Below, in pieces: positions 36,721 through 47,944 of a stretch of 64,000 nt of DNA. The position numbers and the translations under genes are program-made. The notes beneath the pieces are model-generated. The model searched no databases. It saw nothing but the letters and a program-made list of their open reading frames with translations, and had not been told where the DNA came from. Position 1 is the first letter of the stretch; each line of letters starts with the position of its first letter. Source of the stretch: Cylicocyclus nassatus (taxonomy: Eukaryota > Nematoda > Chromadorea > Rhabditida > Strongylidae); the NCBI GenBank assembly GCA_958299035.1, contig CATQJL010000112.1, forward strand, positions 54,355,140 to 54,419,139. Direction: 5' to 3'.

Positions 36721-37582
36721 CAGGGCCCGCCACCGATGGTTTGGGGTCAAACTGAGCTTCGTTTTTGGAGTTAGAAGCAACGGGGACATCGTTTTTATGA
36801 GGTCTGGAGGAAGCGCCAAAAAACACGACATGAACATGTCAGGTTTCACGAGTTGAACGTAATCTTTCGCAAGCGCACGAATTTCAAATGCAAGACTCAA
36901 ACAAACAAATGGCTTGTTTACAGCGCACAAACAATCACATGGCTCCGAATTTGAGCTATGTGTATACAATATTACTCCAAACTGAATTATGTAAAAAGTC
37001 TCAGAAACCTGTGTGTTCTAATACCCGTTCCCGAATCTGTTGGTTTCTAGACCAACACCGAACCAACTGGGTTGGTTCGGAGCATAAATATCGGAGAGTT
37101 CACATAAGTTTTGGACCTTTTTGATTTGGACGATTAAAACGCTTGAAAATCTATCATAGAGCGAAGATAGCGAAACCATTGCCTCTCCTCTTTTTTCGAG
37201 GCAAAAATAGTGTAAAACTACGCGTTGATAGATATCGCGCTCCAATCACATGCGGTGTCCTTCAAATTGTATGGCGAAAATTGCATTGCCAGATTGTTGA
37301 GGCTACAAATTTGGATAGACTGAGAGGTTTTCGACATTCTGAGCACCGAAGTAGTACCATACTCAGTGACAGAGTCTTTAATCAACTCAGAATGTTTCTT
37401 TTTGCTTCTTTTTTATAATGAACACTTATGTAGGAATGCGCTTTTTCGCTTTTTTGTTGCTATTTTGGTTGAATAAGGGTTTCCCTACTAATTTTCACGT
37501 CAAGAGGGACTTCGTAAATTTTCGCGAAGTCATGGGGGACTTCGTTTCCTAAAAACCTCCAAACCAACGAGTGCCGGGCCCT
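36721..37582 (-). mobile_element. hAT-like non-autonomous element, copy D (inverted)
   Basis: 862-base element reading CAGGGCCCGCCACCGATGG at the left and ACGAGTGCCGGGCCCTG at the right, flanked by a perfect 8-base TSD GTATCAAC (36713-36720 and 37583-37590). It is inverted relative to copies A-C: CGAAGTC-type sequence from the family's left end lies at 37500-37550. It is more diverged internally than A versus B, yet the TSD is exact. Its open frames have no transposase features. Confidence 0.88.
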
Positions 37583-38566
37583 GGTATCAACCGATAGAAC
37601 ATTTTCACCCTAAAAAATATGCTGCTGCTAGAAATTTCTACAATGCGCCCTTCAAGTCAAGTTCTTTCATTGATTGCGGAATAAGGGTGTAAAAGGCCAG
37701 TATATGTAAAAGTAAAAGCTCAATTTCATGAAGAAAACGCCTTGCTAGTGAAATTTCTTGTCGGACATTAATTTTTTGTATAAATGTTTTACAAGCAAAA
37801 ACTTCCTGCAAATAGAAGTAGATGGGTTCAAAGTTGAAGGTGCTAGGGTAAAGCAAGAGCTAACAGGGCCCACCCACCAATTCCTTTTCGGCGCTCACGT
37901 CAATTGTAAAATTTTCGTAATTTTTAGATAGGCATGCACATGTGCTGAAGCGAGGTTAAAAAATGGCTTCTTTTTTGCTAGGTCAAAAAACTCTCTCGGC
38001 AACGAGGACCCTATGGGCTCTTTTATTGCAAATTAATCCACGAAAACTTCCCTATCTACCCATTGTTAGATAAGACGCCTACAATTCTTGTAAGGGAGCA
38101 TTGCCATCTCAAAAAAGACAGGTCTGAAGAAAAACGCTACAAAGTTTTTGAGTTCGTGCTTCTTCCTTAAAGGCAGAGGCTCGGCAAATCGCAACCTAGT
38201 CAAATTTTTGCTTACCTGGGTTATTTAGTACGCTGATCCAGAAAATCCACTTTAAAGAGCTTGAAAACGGCGAAAACATGCGTTTTTGAATGCCCTTCCC
38301 TTTGAAGTTGGACGAATGGAGCAAGGCTGATGAATGAAGGCCTGAATCGTTGCAGGACCCAGTGGTTATAGCATTGCGGCGGGCAGCCTCCAATGGTGGG
38401 AAGGAAGTTGCCAACTCGTCAGGGCGCGTGTGAGCTTGAGAGCAGTTTTTTGGGCACGGAAGGCATGCTGTGCAACCGGGATTGCACTGTTTTCATACTT
38501 GGGCGATAAGGAACCTACTGCGTTAAAATCCTGCGTTGGTTAAGTTTTGCCGATCCACTGCCTTTA
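37583..38566. other. no gene seen
   Basis: AT-rich non-coding sequence with only short frames (37638-37856 - and 38196-38414 -), without supporting splice sites. Confidence 0.4.
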
Positions 38567-38750
38567 AAGGCACCGTCCACCCAAATTCTCGACTTTGGAG
38601 TGTTCAGCTGGGCGGAATGACCAGCTCTGGGAAGCAACCTTTTGGGTGGGAATTAGGGGTTAGCCTAGTGTGGGGGGGGGGGGGAGGGCACATTTGTATG
38701 CCATCGAATCTCGTGAACCCCCACTTTGGGTGGACGATGTTTTTAACAAG
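38567..38750. repeat. possible small inverted-repeat element
   Basis: GCACCGTCCACCCAAA near the left and TTTGGGTGGACGATG near the right are inverted copies about 170 bases apart, with CTCG-containing sequence just inside each and a G run (about 38672-38683) between. No TSD was found. Confidence 0.4.
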
Positions 38751-38888
38751 GATTTTCGCAAGTTTCGATATGTGTCTGATAGCCAAGGAACTGCTCCATA
38801 GAAAATAAGATGGAAAAAAGTTGATTTTTGAAGAAGTTATGACATTTTGAACTCAAAAAATTTAAATTGGACAGAACTTATGCAGCAG

Positions 38889-39460
38889 CCTGATACTGAG
38901 TATAATGGATGACAAAACATTGCCATACAAGCTGAGATTTTCACTGTGTTGCTTGGTCTTCTGGAGATGTGACCACCTCTTGCTTAAAAAGTAGTTTGCT
39001 TTTTGAGAAAGACACTGCTAGGAATGTTGACAGAACAAATGGGTTGTGCAAGTTGTGGACTTTTCGATAAACCTCAGCTCGCAAACACGGTTCACCAAGG
39101 ATATCGATATCCTAAAATTTCGCATATTTCTGCTTTGAACATGTTTAACTGGTCATAGTATATCGTAAGTATTATAAATCTTTACAACGTTTTCATCGGG
39201 TTTTTGGGAAATAAATGACTTTGAAAACAAGAGGTGATCCACTGGGGATCACCGCGGAGGTCACACGAAACTGTGAAAATCTCAGCTTGCATGGCAGATT
39301 CTGTTATCCATTATACCCAGATATTATGGTCTGAGAACTTCACGAGAAAGAATAATACAGATATTCAGATAGCGAGATATGACGCATCCAATCCGTTCTC
39401 TCCCCTCCTCAGCGAGTGTGCGTGCATACAGGCCTAATACTGAGCAGATCTCGTTTTTGC
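38889..39460. mobile_element. second copy of the 27.2-kb foldback family
   Basis: Shares with 27212-28236 the arm sequences GTATAATGGATGACA / GCCATACAAG, the internal CTCAGCTCGC and AAATGACTTTGAAAA landmarks, a GGGGATC core (CACTGGGGATCACC) and the right-hand ATAGCGAGATATGACGCATC ... GTGCATACAGGCCTAATAC. It is shorter and more decayed. The left part is reduced to about 38889-39050, and the outer right end reads AGATCTCGTTTTT. Confidence 0.7.
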
Positions 39461-40524
39461 TCTCTTATTGATAGTTACGACTTTTACTGACTGCACATCT
39501 ACTTGATCATCCCTCACAGTCGAACGTCAGCTGCGCTTTGGTGAACATGTTTTTTGAGAGATTTGCGCTACTGTTTTGATATCAAACAGATGCGTGCTGG
39601 CATGCTCAAACATTTTCCAACTCGACATCAAAGGAACGCACAAACACGTGCAGCTTTGATCGCTCAAAAGCAAATTTCGCCTAGAGATAACGACCGGGAT
39701 GTTATTCAAGTTTGAAGCTTGTTTTTCAGCAATAAATTTTGTTGATTTTATCGATAATTTTCTATGCTTACCAGAAACGAACAACGCTCTGCCACCTTGC
39801 CCCCAGTTTTCAACACCGTTTTCTCAAAATTCAAAAGATCTGGCCCTGAGAAAGTCGTCTGACCAGCGCTTAAGATTGTCTCTGGAATGTGAACAAGCGT
39901 TCTTACGGTTTGCGAGAGAGCGGGACAAAACGTCTCCAGTCAAGTCTTGCAAGACAGTTTTGACGATTTTGCAGTACGGAGCCATATTTTGTCATGCAGA
40001 AAAACTCACTGGGCGTGTCTTTTGAGTCATTTCCACAGTAGGAATCTTTAAAAGGTGCAGTTGGGTTGCGTACGTTATGGTAGACTGTTTTGTTCTCGTC
40101 CCGCATTTTCCAGCGCAGGACGTCGCGCCTATTCCAGGAAATGTCTTATTTAAGGGACACACCGTTCAACACTCGGTCTTTAAAGCAATCCAGTTCTTTT
40201 GGGTCTTAATTGATGTGCAAACGCCTGTCTTCAAACTCGTTGAAAATCTATGCAAAACATCTTTTCTGCAAGAAAAAAATGGGCAGATGTCGAAATGTTT
40301 CTTTTATTTTTCAAAAATTACCTTCGGAAGTTGAAAAATCGAAGTGGAATAGCTTTCCATCAAAATCAGTGGATCCGTTATAAAAAATATAACTAACTCT
40401 TTTCAAAGATATACGCATATTGCCGCAAATAAACTGCTTTTCAGAGTAAGGACGAGAAGAAGACGCAATGAAATTATGGAACGACCCATATGTATATGAA
40501 TCCAAACAGTAGTCGGTTTCCAAA
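39461..40524. other. no firmly supported gene
   Basis: Overlapping frames on both strands at 39527-40106 (for example + strand LRLSLECEQAFLRFARERD and minus strand VISRRNLLLSDQSCTCLCV) look somewhat protein-like, but no splice pattern separates them. They could be a decayed coding segment. Confidence 0.3.
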
Positions 40525-40560
40525 TATTGGGTTGGTCTGAAAGTTCGTGCCGTTTTTTTA
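40525..40560 (+). mobile_element. single mariner-type terminus
   Basis: TA followed by TTGGGTTGGTCTGAAAGTTC and GTGCCG closely resembles mariner inverted terminal repeats, which in many animals read (T)TNGGTTGGTCCGAAAGT (family knowledge). The matching inverted end was not found in the window, and no transposase frame follows. This is a solo or heavily deleted copy. Confidence 0.55.
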
Positions 40561-40957
40561 CACCTATCCTCAAATCGTTCAAAATAATGTTAGGCATGCT
40601 CTAAACGGTGTTCGATGCAGAAAATCTTCCTCTTTCAAACCCTGAATCTTTTGTTCCAAGTTCTTTGATGGTTGCTCGAATAAATTAGAATCGCGAACCC
40701 ATGGTCCAAACCGATTTAGTGCTTGTTTTTTTGTGAGCATATGCACTTTAAAAGTGCTATTTCACCGCAGATGCCTTGAGATATACGAAAATGTGCAATT
40801 GTACTTTCACATAAATTTAGGATATGCTTAAACGCGTAAGGAGGGCTTAGATCTACAGGGGCGGAGTTTGCCACTTTTTAGTTGCCTCGTTTTCTTATTA
40901 ACGAATAATCTATGAAGAGTGTGCATACATTTGATTGAATGCCCACTAGCTTAAGTG

Positions 40958-41070
40958 AGGGTCAGCGACGGACCAAAAATGAGTCCCCCCCCCCTCGAAA
41001 GATCTTTGAAAGTGGCTTACATGATTTATAAAAATGTACAACCGGCTTGTTTCAAAAATCAAGTTAACTC
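40958..41070. mobile_element. possible CAGTGGCG-family remnant
   Basis: A C run (about 40986-40994) is followed by AAAGTGGCTTACATGATTTA and TAAAAATGTACAACCGGCTTG. These resemble, in reverse order, the ACTTGTAAATAATT / CATGAAAGTAACTTTC segments next to the G/C run in the copies at 47543 and 59436. The ends are not preserved. Confidence 0.35.
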
Positions 41071-42513
41071 TATGGAAGATCCGAGAACCGGCTCCCTTCA
41101 CGCCCCTTTTTTGAAATTTGCGCTTTCCCACGTTGAAAATAAAGTTTAAACAGCTTTTTGGAGAATGTAGCTAAAGCCATGAGCCTTTATCCGAAGAAAA
41201 CCTCTTGACGCTTCCTCCCCCTGCTCTCTTCTCATTTCTCCCACATCCCACTAGAAAACTTTCCCGTACGGCACAGATGAGGGTCATAGAGTTTTGGCAA
41301 GTGGAAGTGTAAATATGGCAAATTTTTATGTTTCCAAGTTTCTCCGTTTCCATTCAGAAAAATTGATTGGGTATGATCTTGGTATCATTTAACATGGGTT
41401 GCTCTACTCCAAGATTGTGCCCCATGTTTTTTTCACTAATCACAGCTTGATGTCTAGTTTTAAAGTTTCATAGATAGAGAAATTTAGACTCATCGTAAAT
41501 TCTGAAGTTTTGTATAGTTTTATTGCAACTGTTGCAAACAGCGTGTGTTTTATCAGTGCCTTATCAGAAGATACTCGGAATACTCAGTTAACGCCGTCTT
41601 TGTCTCGTGTTTTACTGCTTCTTCTTACTATAGTCGCCTTCGTTGGATTTTGATCCCTTTCTCATACATACTTTTTTATTTCCGTAGTAAAATAAGCATT
41701 AGGAACAAATAACATTCTCTACATATATGTAATAAGGAATTCTAAGAGAAATCTAAAACTCTTGGGGACATCTGCAGTTATTTACAACTTCTTTCGTCAC
41801 CTCGGCTACGAGATTTCCAGGAAGCATTTGACAGTTTTTTGACGGTTTAAATTGTTAATTTGGAATGTAAAAGTTAACTTCATGAAAGAAAACGAGATAG
41901 TCATTCTCGGTTCTCGCAATAATAGTGATCTAACTGTAATTCGTCATGAAAAATCAACTAAAAAAATCTGAATAAATGTCAATAGTTCTTATACGATATG
42001 GCACCACAATTTAGTATCAAAAAAAGACGAAAAAAACTGATCATCAGAGAAATGACAAGGCAGAAAAGCACCACTGTTAAGTTTGCGATGGCTATTGAAG
42101 CTATTCTGCGCACTCATAATAGCATGGAGTGAATTTAGCTTCAAAACTGTTCTTTCACTAGGAGCAATAATAATCGCGCAAGAGTTCTTTGCCACAAAAT
42201 TTCATAAAATTATACGATTGAGATATGCTCATGTCAAACGCAATTTGACTTTGGTGTGACACATGTCAAACTAATTCGAGAACAATTATCGCGTCATATG
42301 ATCTTCACGGGTTTTTTCGTAATGCCATAATGTATATGTAAATAAAATCCGGTGTCATATCATAGCCCGGGTGTTGTAAATGAACCATATGTCTCGTATT
42401 ACTAAATTTCAGATTCATCCCTTTGCATGTAGTTCTTTTTTCCAAACCCGTGTCGGCGAGTATTTGGTTCTACTCAGTGACGGTCCAGCAGTAATAATGT
42501 TGTGCCAAGTTAA

Positions 42514-42673
42514 GCCCTGGCCAGACTTCGCTCAAAAGCGCCCAAAAGCGCCCAAATTTCTCTCGTGTCTCTTCACTTTCTGGTGTGAGGAGAAGTGAGA
42601 GGGAGTGAGGAGAAGTTAGAGAAAAAGTTTGGGCGCTTTTGGGCGCTTTTGAGCGAAGTCTGGCCAAGGCCCT
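42514..42673. mobile_element. 160-base palindromic MITE
   Basis: Perfect inverted arms of at least 36 bases, CCAGACTTCGCTCAAAAGCG...CCCAAA at the left and TTTGGG...CGCTTTTGAGCGAAGTCTGG at the right, with the tandem GCGCCCAAAAGCGCCC inside each arm. The loop is purine/pyrimidine-skewed (GTGAGGAGAAG / CTTCACTTTC). The outer ends read AGCCCTGG and CCAAGGCCCT. The TSD is ambiguous. The near-identity of the arms suggests a fairly recent insertion. Confidence 0.8.
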
Positions 42674-43292
42674 ATAGACCTGCATTTGAATAACCTGCCT
42701 AGAGTCACATTTTCTTTAATTCACCAACTAAGCACATTTCCGTGATCTTGAGACTAGCAAGTCTTTGAACAATTTTCATATCACAAGTTTGCTTTACCTA
42801 AGTTTGTCGCAGCTAATTTGCCATATAACACCCCTCATTTACAGAAATTGGCAAAATAATTTTTGCAACCAAGGTTTGAGGAAGTTATTTGAAGTTATAG
42901 CTCCTGAAGTAAACAGTAAAGCCGCCGTAGTGTGCCTGTTCAAGGAAAAGAAATAAAGCTGAAAAGTAAATGCTGTTTGTTAGTTGACGTTTGAAGTGAG
43001 TTGAGGGAAGTATAAAAAGAATACTGAGTCTTCCGGTTCTTGGTTATCCTTAACTAAGTTATTAAGAAGTATCTACAGGTACAGCAGCACAAATTTTCGA
43101 ACCTTTACAAACCTAACCTTGATTTTTCAACAACCAAGATTTCGTTAATTTAGTTATGTACGTAAATGAACGCAATACTAGAAAACTAGCTCAGAAGAAC
43201 AATTATGTAGTAATTGAAAACTGTTTCGGATCAAACCTTAGCACATGGTGATCTCAAGCATTTCTTTCTTCTTTCACTCACGTATATATGTA

Positions 43293-43969
43293 CAGGGTCT
43301 CCCAAAAAATGTGCACACTGTTTGATTGTAAATAACTCTCTTGTAGTGAAGTGTTTCGAGAAGCATTAAGTACCATTTTGTAGAGCGAGGTCAACTTAGA
43401 TTTAAAATGTAGAGCGAATCGCTGGTCTCTCATTCTTACTGTAGGAGTACGGTAGAAACTTCAAACATATGGTGTCACTGTGAAAAAAGCGACCGTTTCA
43501 AAAATTTTCAAGGAAAAATGTGGAAATTTGTGTAATAAGGTTTTTATGGACCCTGAGTTCAATACCCAACTCTTTACAAGGTTGAGAAGCTTTCTAAACG
43601 GTGTAATCGCACTTTTTAGGAAGACTTAAAAAACGTTTGCTGCTGCTTACCTCGCATAATTTTTTAATGAAGCATTACGAAGAGTTGCGAACTTTACATT
43701 TAGAATCAGCAGCTCTAGTTAGCCCAGTGTGAGAGTTTTCAGGTTGTTTTGTTTCTTTTTGGAACAAAATATGGCCTTTCATGGCTCAAAACCCTCTTCA
43801 AAGTTACTACCGTAATCCTACAGTAAGAATGAGAGATCGGCGATCCGCTCTACACTGTAAATCTAAGTTGAACCTCGCTCTACAAAATGGTACTTAAAGC
43901 TTTTCGAAACACTTCACCACTAAAGAGTTAATTACAATCAAAGAGTGTGCACATTTTTTGGGACCTCTG
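43293..43969. mobile_element. Tc1/mariner-derived element with long inverted arms
   Basis: TA-flanked (43291-43292 and 43970-43971). The left end CAGGGTCTCCCAAAAAATGT and the right end ACATTTTTTGGGACCTCTG are inverted. The arms continue for about 180 bases (43293-43470 and 43793-43969) with shared GAGCGAGGTC, TCTAC and TACTGTAGGA blocks. Between them, about 43484-43540 reads VKKATVSKIFKEKCGN in one frame, which resembles the N-terminal helix-turn-helix of Tc1/mariner transposases. The frame then breaks, so this is a deletion derivative and no complete enzyme is present. Related arms are at 19.0, 20.2, 58.7 and possibly 60.5 kb. Confidence 0.85.
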
Positions 43970-44348
43970 TATACTTTTTGACCAAAAACTGTCACATTTA
44001 TTTTCCGTTAAACACCTGAATAATCCATCGTTTTTTCTTTCTAACAATGAAACAGCATACAGCATCCCGAATGGATTGAACATTTTGCATCTCTTTTTTG
44101 TTCACTCATAACCAGAAACAATGTTGCTCCAGCACTACCCGTATAGAGCACTCAAAAAGGTAATTTTAACACTCGATGTGGGACTTAAAAAGGTATTTTT
44201 CATACTAAAGAAATTTTTTGTAAACTCGAAGACTCATAAATTCGAAGAGCAAAAACAAGCCCCAATGACAATATGAGATTTGTTATCCAAACAAACAAGT
44301 TCTAAAGCATTCTCGGCATTTCTTGCTAAATGTTTCTTTAACTGAATA

Positions 44349-44396
44349 CAGCAACCTAAGAGATCTAGCCCACAGCAGCCTAAGAGATCTAGCCCA
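44349..44396. repeat. 24-base tandem duplication
   Basis: Two adjacent units, CAGCAACCTAAGAGATCTAG+CCCA and CAGCAGCCTAAGAGATCTAG+CCCA, differ at one base. Confidence 0.9.
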
Positions 44397-45914
44397 AACG
44401 TTTATCAATGACCAGATTTCTACAAGAAACTCATCGTAGTTTGCGCATCCTTCTTCTCCCCTATATATATCTGGAATTTTGCATCTATAAACCATAAAAT
44501 GAAATCTACTGGTTGAGTCAGAAGAGTCTCATAAATTCGGATCTTAACAGGTTAGTTTTCCTCAAGCTCAATGATTACAAATAAGGTTCTTCTCTTTGCT
44601 TGTTCTGAAAGGGAGTTTTCTTACGTAGTAGTTTTATATGCTGTTGTGATGGGAACTGAATATGTCACTCTGCGGTGTTATCATCACTTGATAAAGTGAC
44701 TTTTTTGACAGACAGATTGACTTATCTATACTACTCAAAAAACACATATAAAGCCGCTAATGCAGAAGCGATAACTAATCAACCGATTAAGTAGGTGTAT
44801 GTTCTTTGAGACTATTGTTAGGACGATTTGGAAAGTTTTCGCACCATTCTGATAAAATCTTGACTTTCTTCTATTGCGATGAATTTGATCTGCGTTAATT
44901 TCAGCAAAAATAAGAATAATTTATTTTATAGCGAATGGGAAGCTCCTTATTGAGTACAGCCAAAGATAAAATAGGAAGAAGGAGACCTCGATGCTAAGTA
45001 TAGCAAAAATGCTAGAACGTTAAAAACATGGATTTTTTGATAGCGCAAGTTTCGAACCTAGACCATCTAAATGAGCAGATTTCGTGCTGATCGAATGCAT
45101 TTCACATAGTTAGGTTTTTTGAGAAGGTAATCTCGTACATTAGCATTTTGCATGATACGAGCATTCATGAAAACTTTAGAGTGATTTTTATAGAAGTTGG
45201 CATAATACTATAAACCTCATACATATCGAATTTTGTCTCAGGATAGTTATCAGTAAATTCCAAACCACCTAATCTCAAGTCCCAGATCTTATACTTCAAT
45301 CTGTTAAGCAATGGAAGACAAGAAAGAAGCAGAAGCAAGCAGAAAATGAATGATGCATGGTGAGGGTTTCAGCACTTTTTACCTTGATTTTCAGCAATTT
45401 TTTCATCTGGGACCCCTTCCCCCCCCCCCCCCTTTACCCCAAAGTCGAAGTTGATGCTGACCACAGTATGCATCAATCTAAAAACTTATTGAAATAACTC
45501 GTCGTTTTATGCAGTATTTTTGCGCTACCAATTGAACTTTTAGTAAAATTACGGCCCATTGAATGTACAAAAAGCTATCGAAACAGATTCTTGTTGTGTA
45601 ATGAAATTAGGTTCTATCTTTTTGAAAGAGATTGATATGGACTGTTCGGTATCTGTGAAGCGTGAAATTGCATCAAACGAAAAAAAAAACAGAATGGGAG
45701 TAATGCTCAGTTCTTCCATCGTACACGACGTATTTTTAGACGTGACCCAGTAAATTTTGTATCTACATATACATTATACAGGCGGTTTGTAATTGGCGCT
45801 AAAACTATTCGTGCCCATTATTTCCTTCCCTAGAATTATTTTTCGTCATAAATCTTTGTCATTGTTTCCCAGTGGTAGGCTGATCCATATGTTACTACCA
45901 CGAATTGATTGGAT

Positions 45915-45950
45915 TATTAGGTTGGTGCAAAAATAATGTCCGTTTGTATA
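45915..45950 (+). mobile_element. second, different mariner-type terminus
   Basis: TTAGGTTGGTGCAAAAATAA and TGTCCG follow a TA and closely resemble a widespread mariner terminal repeat (TTAGGTTGGTGCAAAAGTAAT, family knowledge). The partner end was not found and no transposase frame was seen. Confidence 0.55.
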
Positions 45951-47248
45951 CCGCAACTTCAAAAGAACATAACTCGACTCATTCAAAAGATATACATTCA
46001 AGATAAGAGCCATTAAATTCTACACCTTTTCCAGAACGAGAGGCAAGTTTCACTATTCCACTAGCGTAAAATTCTGGCTTTCTAGAATTTCAGAAGTCTT
46101 AAAAGGCCATTTTCACAGCTTTCTGATTTTTAACCTTTCAACTTTTAGCTTTATCTTTGACTTTCTCAAAATTTTTGACATTAATTATTATCTTTGATAC
46201 ACACAGACATTTTCAGACATTGTGGCATAACAGATGTTGTATGTATTCAGTTAAATGAATTACATGTTTTGTTTGAACGAAACCAAAAGGTTGCTCAGGC
46301 ATTCAAATATTCAATTATCATAGTTGTTTGCAGAAAGATTCAGCTTACAGGAATTCTCTTAGCGAGAAGAGTAGATTGAATCATAGCCACCCAAAATGTT
46401 TACACTGCACTTATCAGCATTTCTAGCCACCTTAATTCCAGAGTAGTTTACTCTTTTTTATCAGGCTGTTAGTAAAACAATATGCCACCAGTAGTCTTTA
46501 AACAAATAATGCACTGCTCTTTCCACATCACTAAGCTTTCCTAGAAGTTATGTCTGTTTTTCATAACCGTCATAAGATCTGGCATAGTTGAGACTGAAAA
46601 GCACTTAAACATGCATTTGATGCAGCTCTTTATTTTCCTTCTAACGATTATGCTTCTGAGCCAAAGTCTTTAGAATGCTCTCAGTTTGTCAGAGTTCTTC
46701 ATTATTACCTGCTCAGTTCATCAAAGCTTATGCTCTAGACACTAGAAAAATAGGAAAAATAGATATCAGATAAATAGAAAACGTCGAGCTATGCTTTTCA
46801 ATTTACCCCATTTGGCGGTTTAAATTTTACGAAATATTTTTTTGGAAATCTGATTCTTGTAAAACCACAAGACTGCAAAATATAAGTTGAAAGGTCCCTC
46901 TTGGCAATTGCAGCCTAATTTTCACTATGCATCACTTTCGCAGGATATCCAAGTTGAGTCGTTTCACATCAAATTTTTGGATTTTTTTGGTACACCTAAC
47001 ATGTTTTCAAAAATAATCTCCTCTCGCAACCATAATGATTGGAAACTTCAATCGTAATTTGCAACACAACGGAGTAAGCGAAAACAGAAGCTTCAGTTCA
47101 CCGTTCCATAACTGTGAGCATATTGTTTCTATAAAAAACGCTTGAATTTTCAAAATATCACATGCTATCGCGCATAGCATACGATTCTTTGGAGAAAGGT
47201 TGCATACATTAGAATGAAACGAGTTATCAGAATAGACAAGAAATTGGT

Positions 47249-47305
47249 TAGATGGCCTAATGGTTAGAGTCTTTGAGTTTCGTTACCGAAAACGATAGAG
47301 ATGAC
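47249..47305 (+). other. tRNA-like (A-box) relic cut by an insertion
   Basis: TTAGATGGCCTAATGGTTAG is close to the D-arm/A-box of tRNAs of the TGGTCTAGTGGTTAG type. About 55 bases follow before the hAT-like remnant at 47306, and no T-arm (GGTTCGA) or matching acceptor stem is present. It could be a truncated tRNA gene, the head of a tRNA-derived SINE, or chance. Confidence 0.25.
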
Positions 47306-47518
47306 CAGGGCTCGGTACGTGGTGGCTAGTTTGAAAATGCAAAAAACGATTTTTTTACGAAGTCCCCTTCGAGCCTTAGCCGTTATCCAAAAAACGAAAG
47401 TCGACTAAAAAAACGTCGCAAATTTTGTGTATTTTCGACCACAGAAATGAAACCTCCTTTGCTTTTTGTCCCAAAAACGATTCCCAGCTTGCTTGTAAGC
47501 CACCTGTGCCAAGCCCTG
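47306..47518 (+). mobile_element. short derivative of the CAGGGCCCGGCAC family
   Basis: 213-base copy beginning CAGGGCTCGGTACG and ending CACCTGTGCCAAGCCCTG. It keeps the family's GAAGTCCCCTT and CCTCCTTTGCTTTTTGTCCC / CAGCTTGCTTGTAAGCC blocks but lacks most of the interior. No clean 8-base TSD was found. Confidence 0.65.
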
Positions 47519-47542
47519 ACGACCTAGTGCATCGGAGCAAAC

Positions 47543-47936
47543 CAGTGGCGTACCGAGGGGGGGGGGGGGCGGGGGGGGGGGGCGCGCCACCCCCCCCCCC
47601 CGAGAACGGGTCGCGAAATTTTTTAAAGTTACTTGAATGGTTTATAAAATCGTGCAGATGACTTGTCTGCACTTGTAAATAATTAAAATAATTTTTAAAA
47701 TTTTTTAAAAATTCATTTTAGCTTTATAAAAAAATTTTTTCGGGGGCGTGGCTGACGCCCCCGAAAAAATTTTTTCAATTAAAATTTCCAGATTTTAGGG
47801 GTTGGGGACCCGCAAAAATTTTGGGAAGCACCCCAAAAAATTTTTCGGAGTGCGTGGCTAACGCCACGCACCTTCATTAGAAAAAAATTTTTGTCGCGCC
47901 CCCCCCCCCCGAGCCGAAATCCTGGGTACGCCACTG
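47543..47936. mobile_element. hAT-like CAGTGGCG-family MITE, copy 1
   Basis: 394-base element with ends CAGTGGCGTACC and GGGTACGCCACTG and a perfect 8-base TSD GAGCAAAC (47535-47542 and 47937-47944). Close to each end are C/G runs. Internal hairpins include GGGGGCGTGGCTGACGCCCCC (47742-47762) nested in AAATTTTTTC flanks, and GTGCGTGGCTAACGCCACGC. It is non-coding. The overlapping Gly/Pro-rich frames are artefacts. Confidence 0.9.
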
Positions 47937-47944
47937 GAGCAAAC

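Larger units (their letters stand above)
43972..47248. other. long stretch without a supported gene
   Basis: AT-rich. Frames at 45559-45753 (+) and 46194-46379 (+) have no supporting splice sites. A C run of about 12 bases is at 45420-45431. Confidence 0.4.

Noticed and set aside
45045..45110. TAGGTTCGAAACTT-like T-arm on the minus strand
   Set aside because: No A-box, anticodon arm or acceptor stem at the right distances, so no tRNA can be drawn.
47376..47672. Gly/Pro-rich frames on both strands
   Set aside because: They are translations of C/G runs at the end of a MITE.
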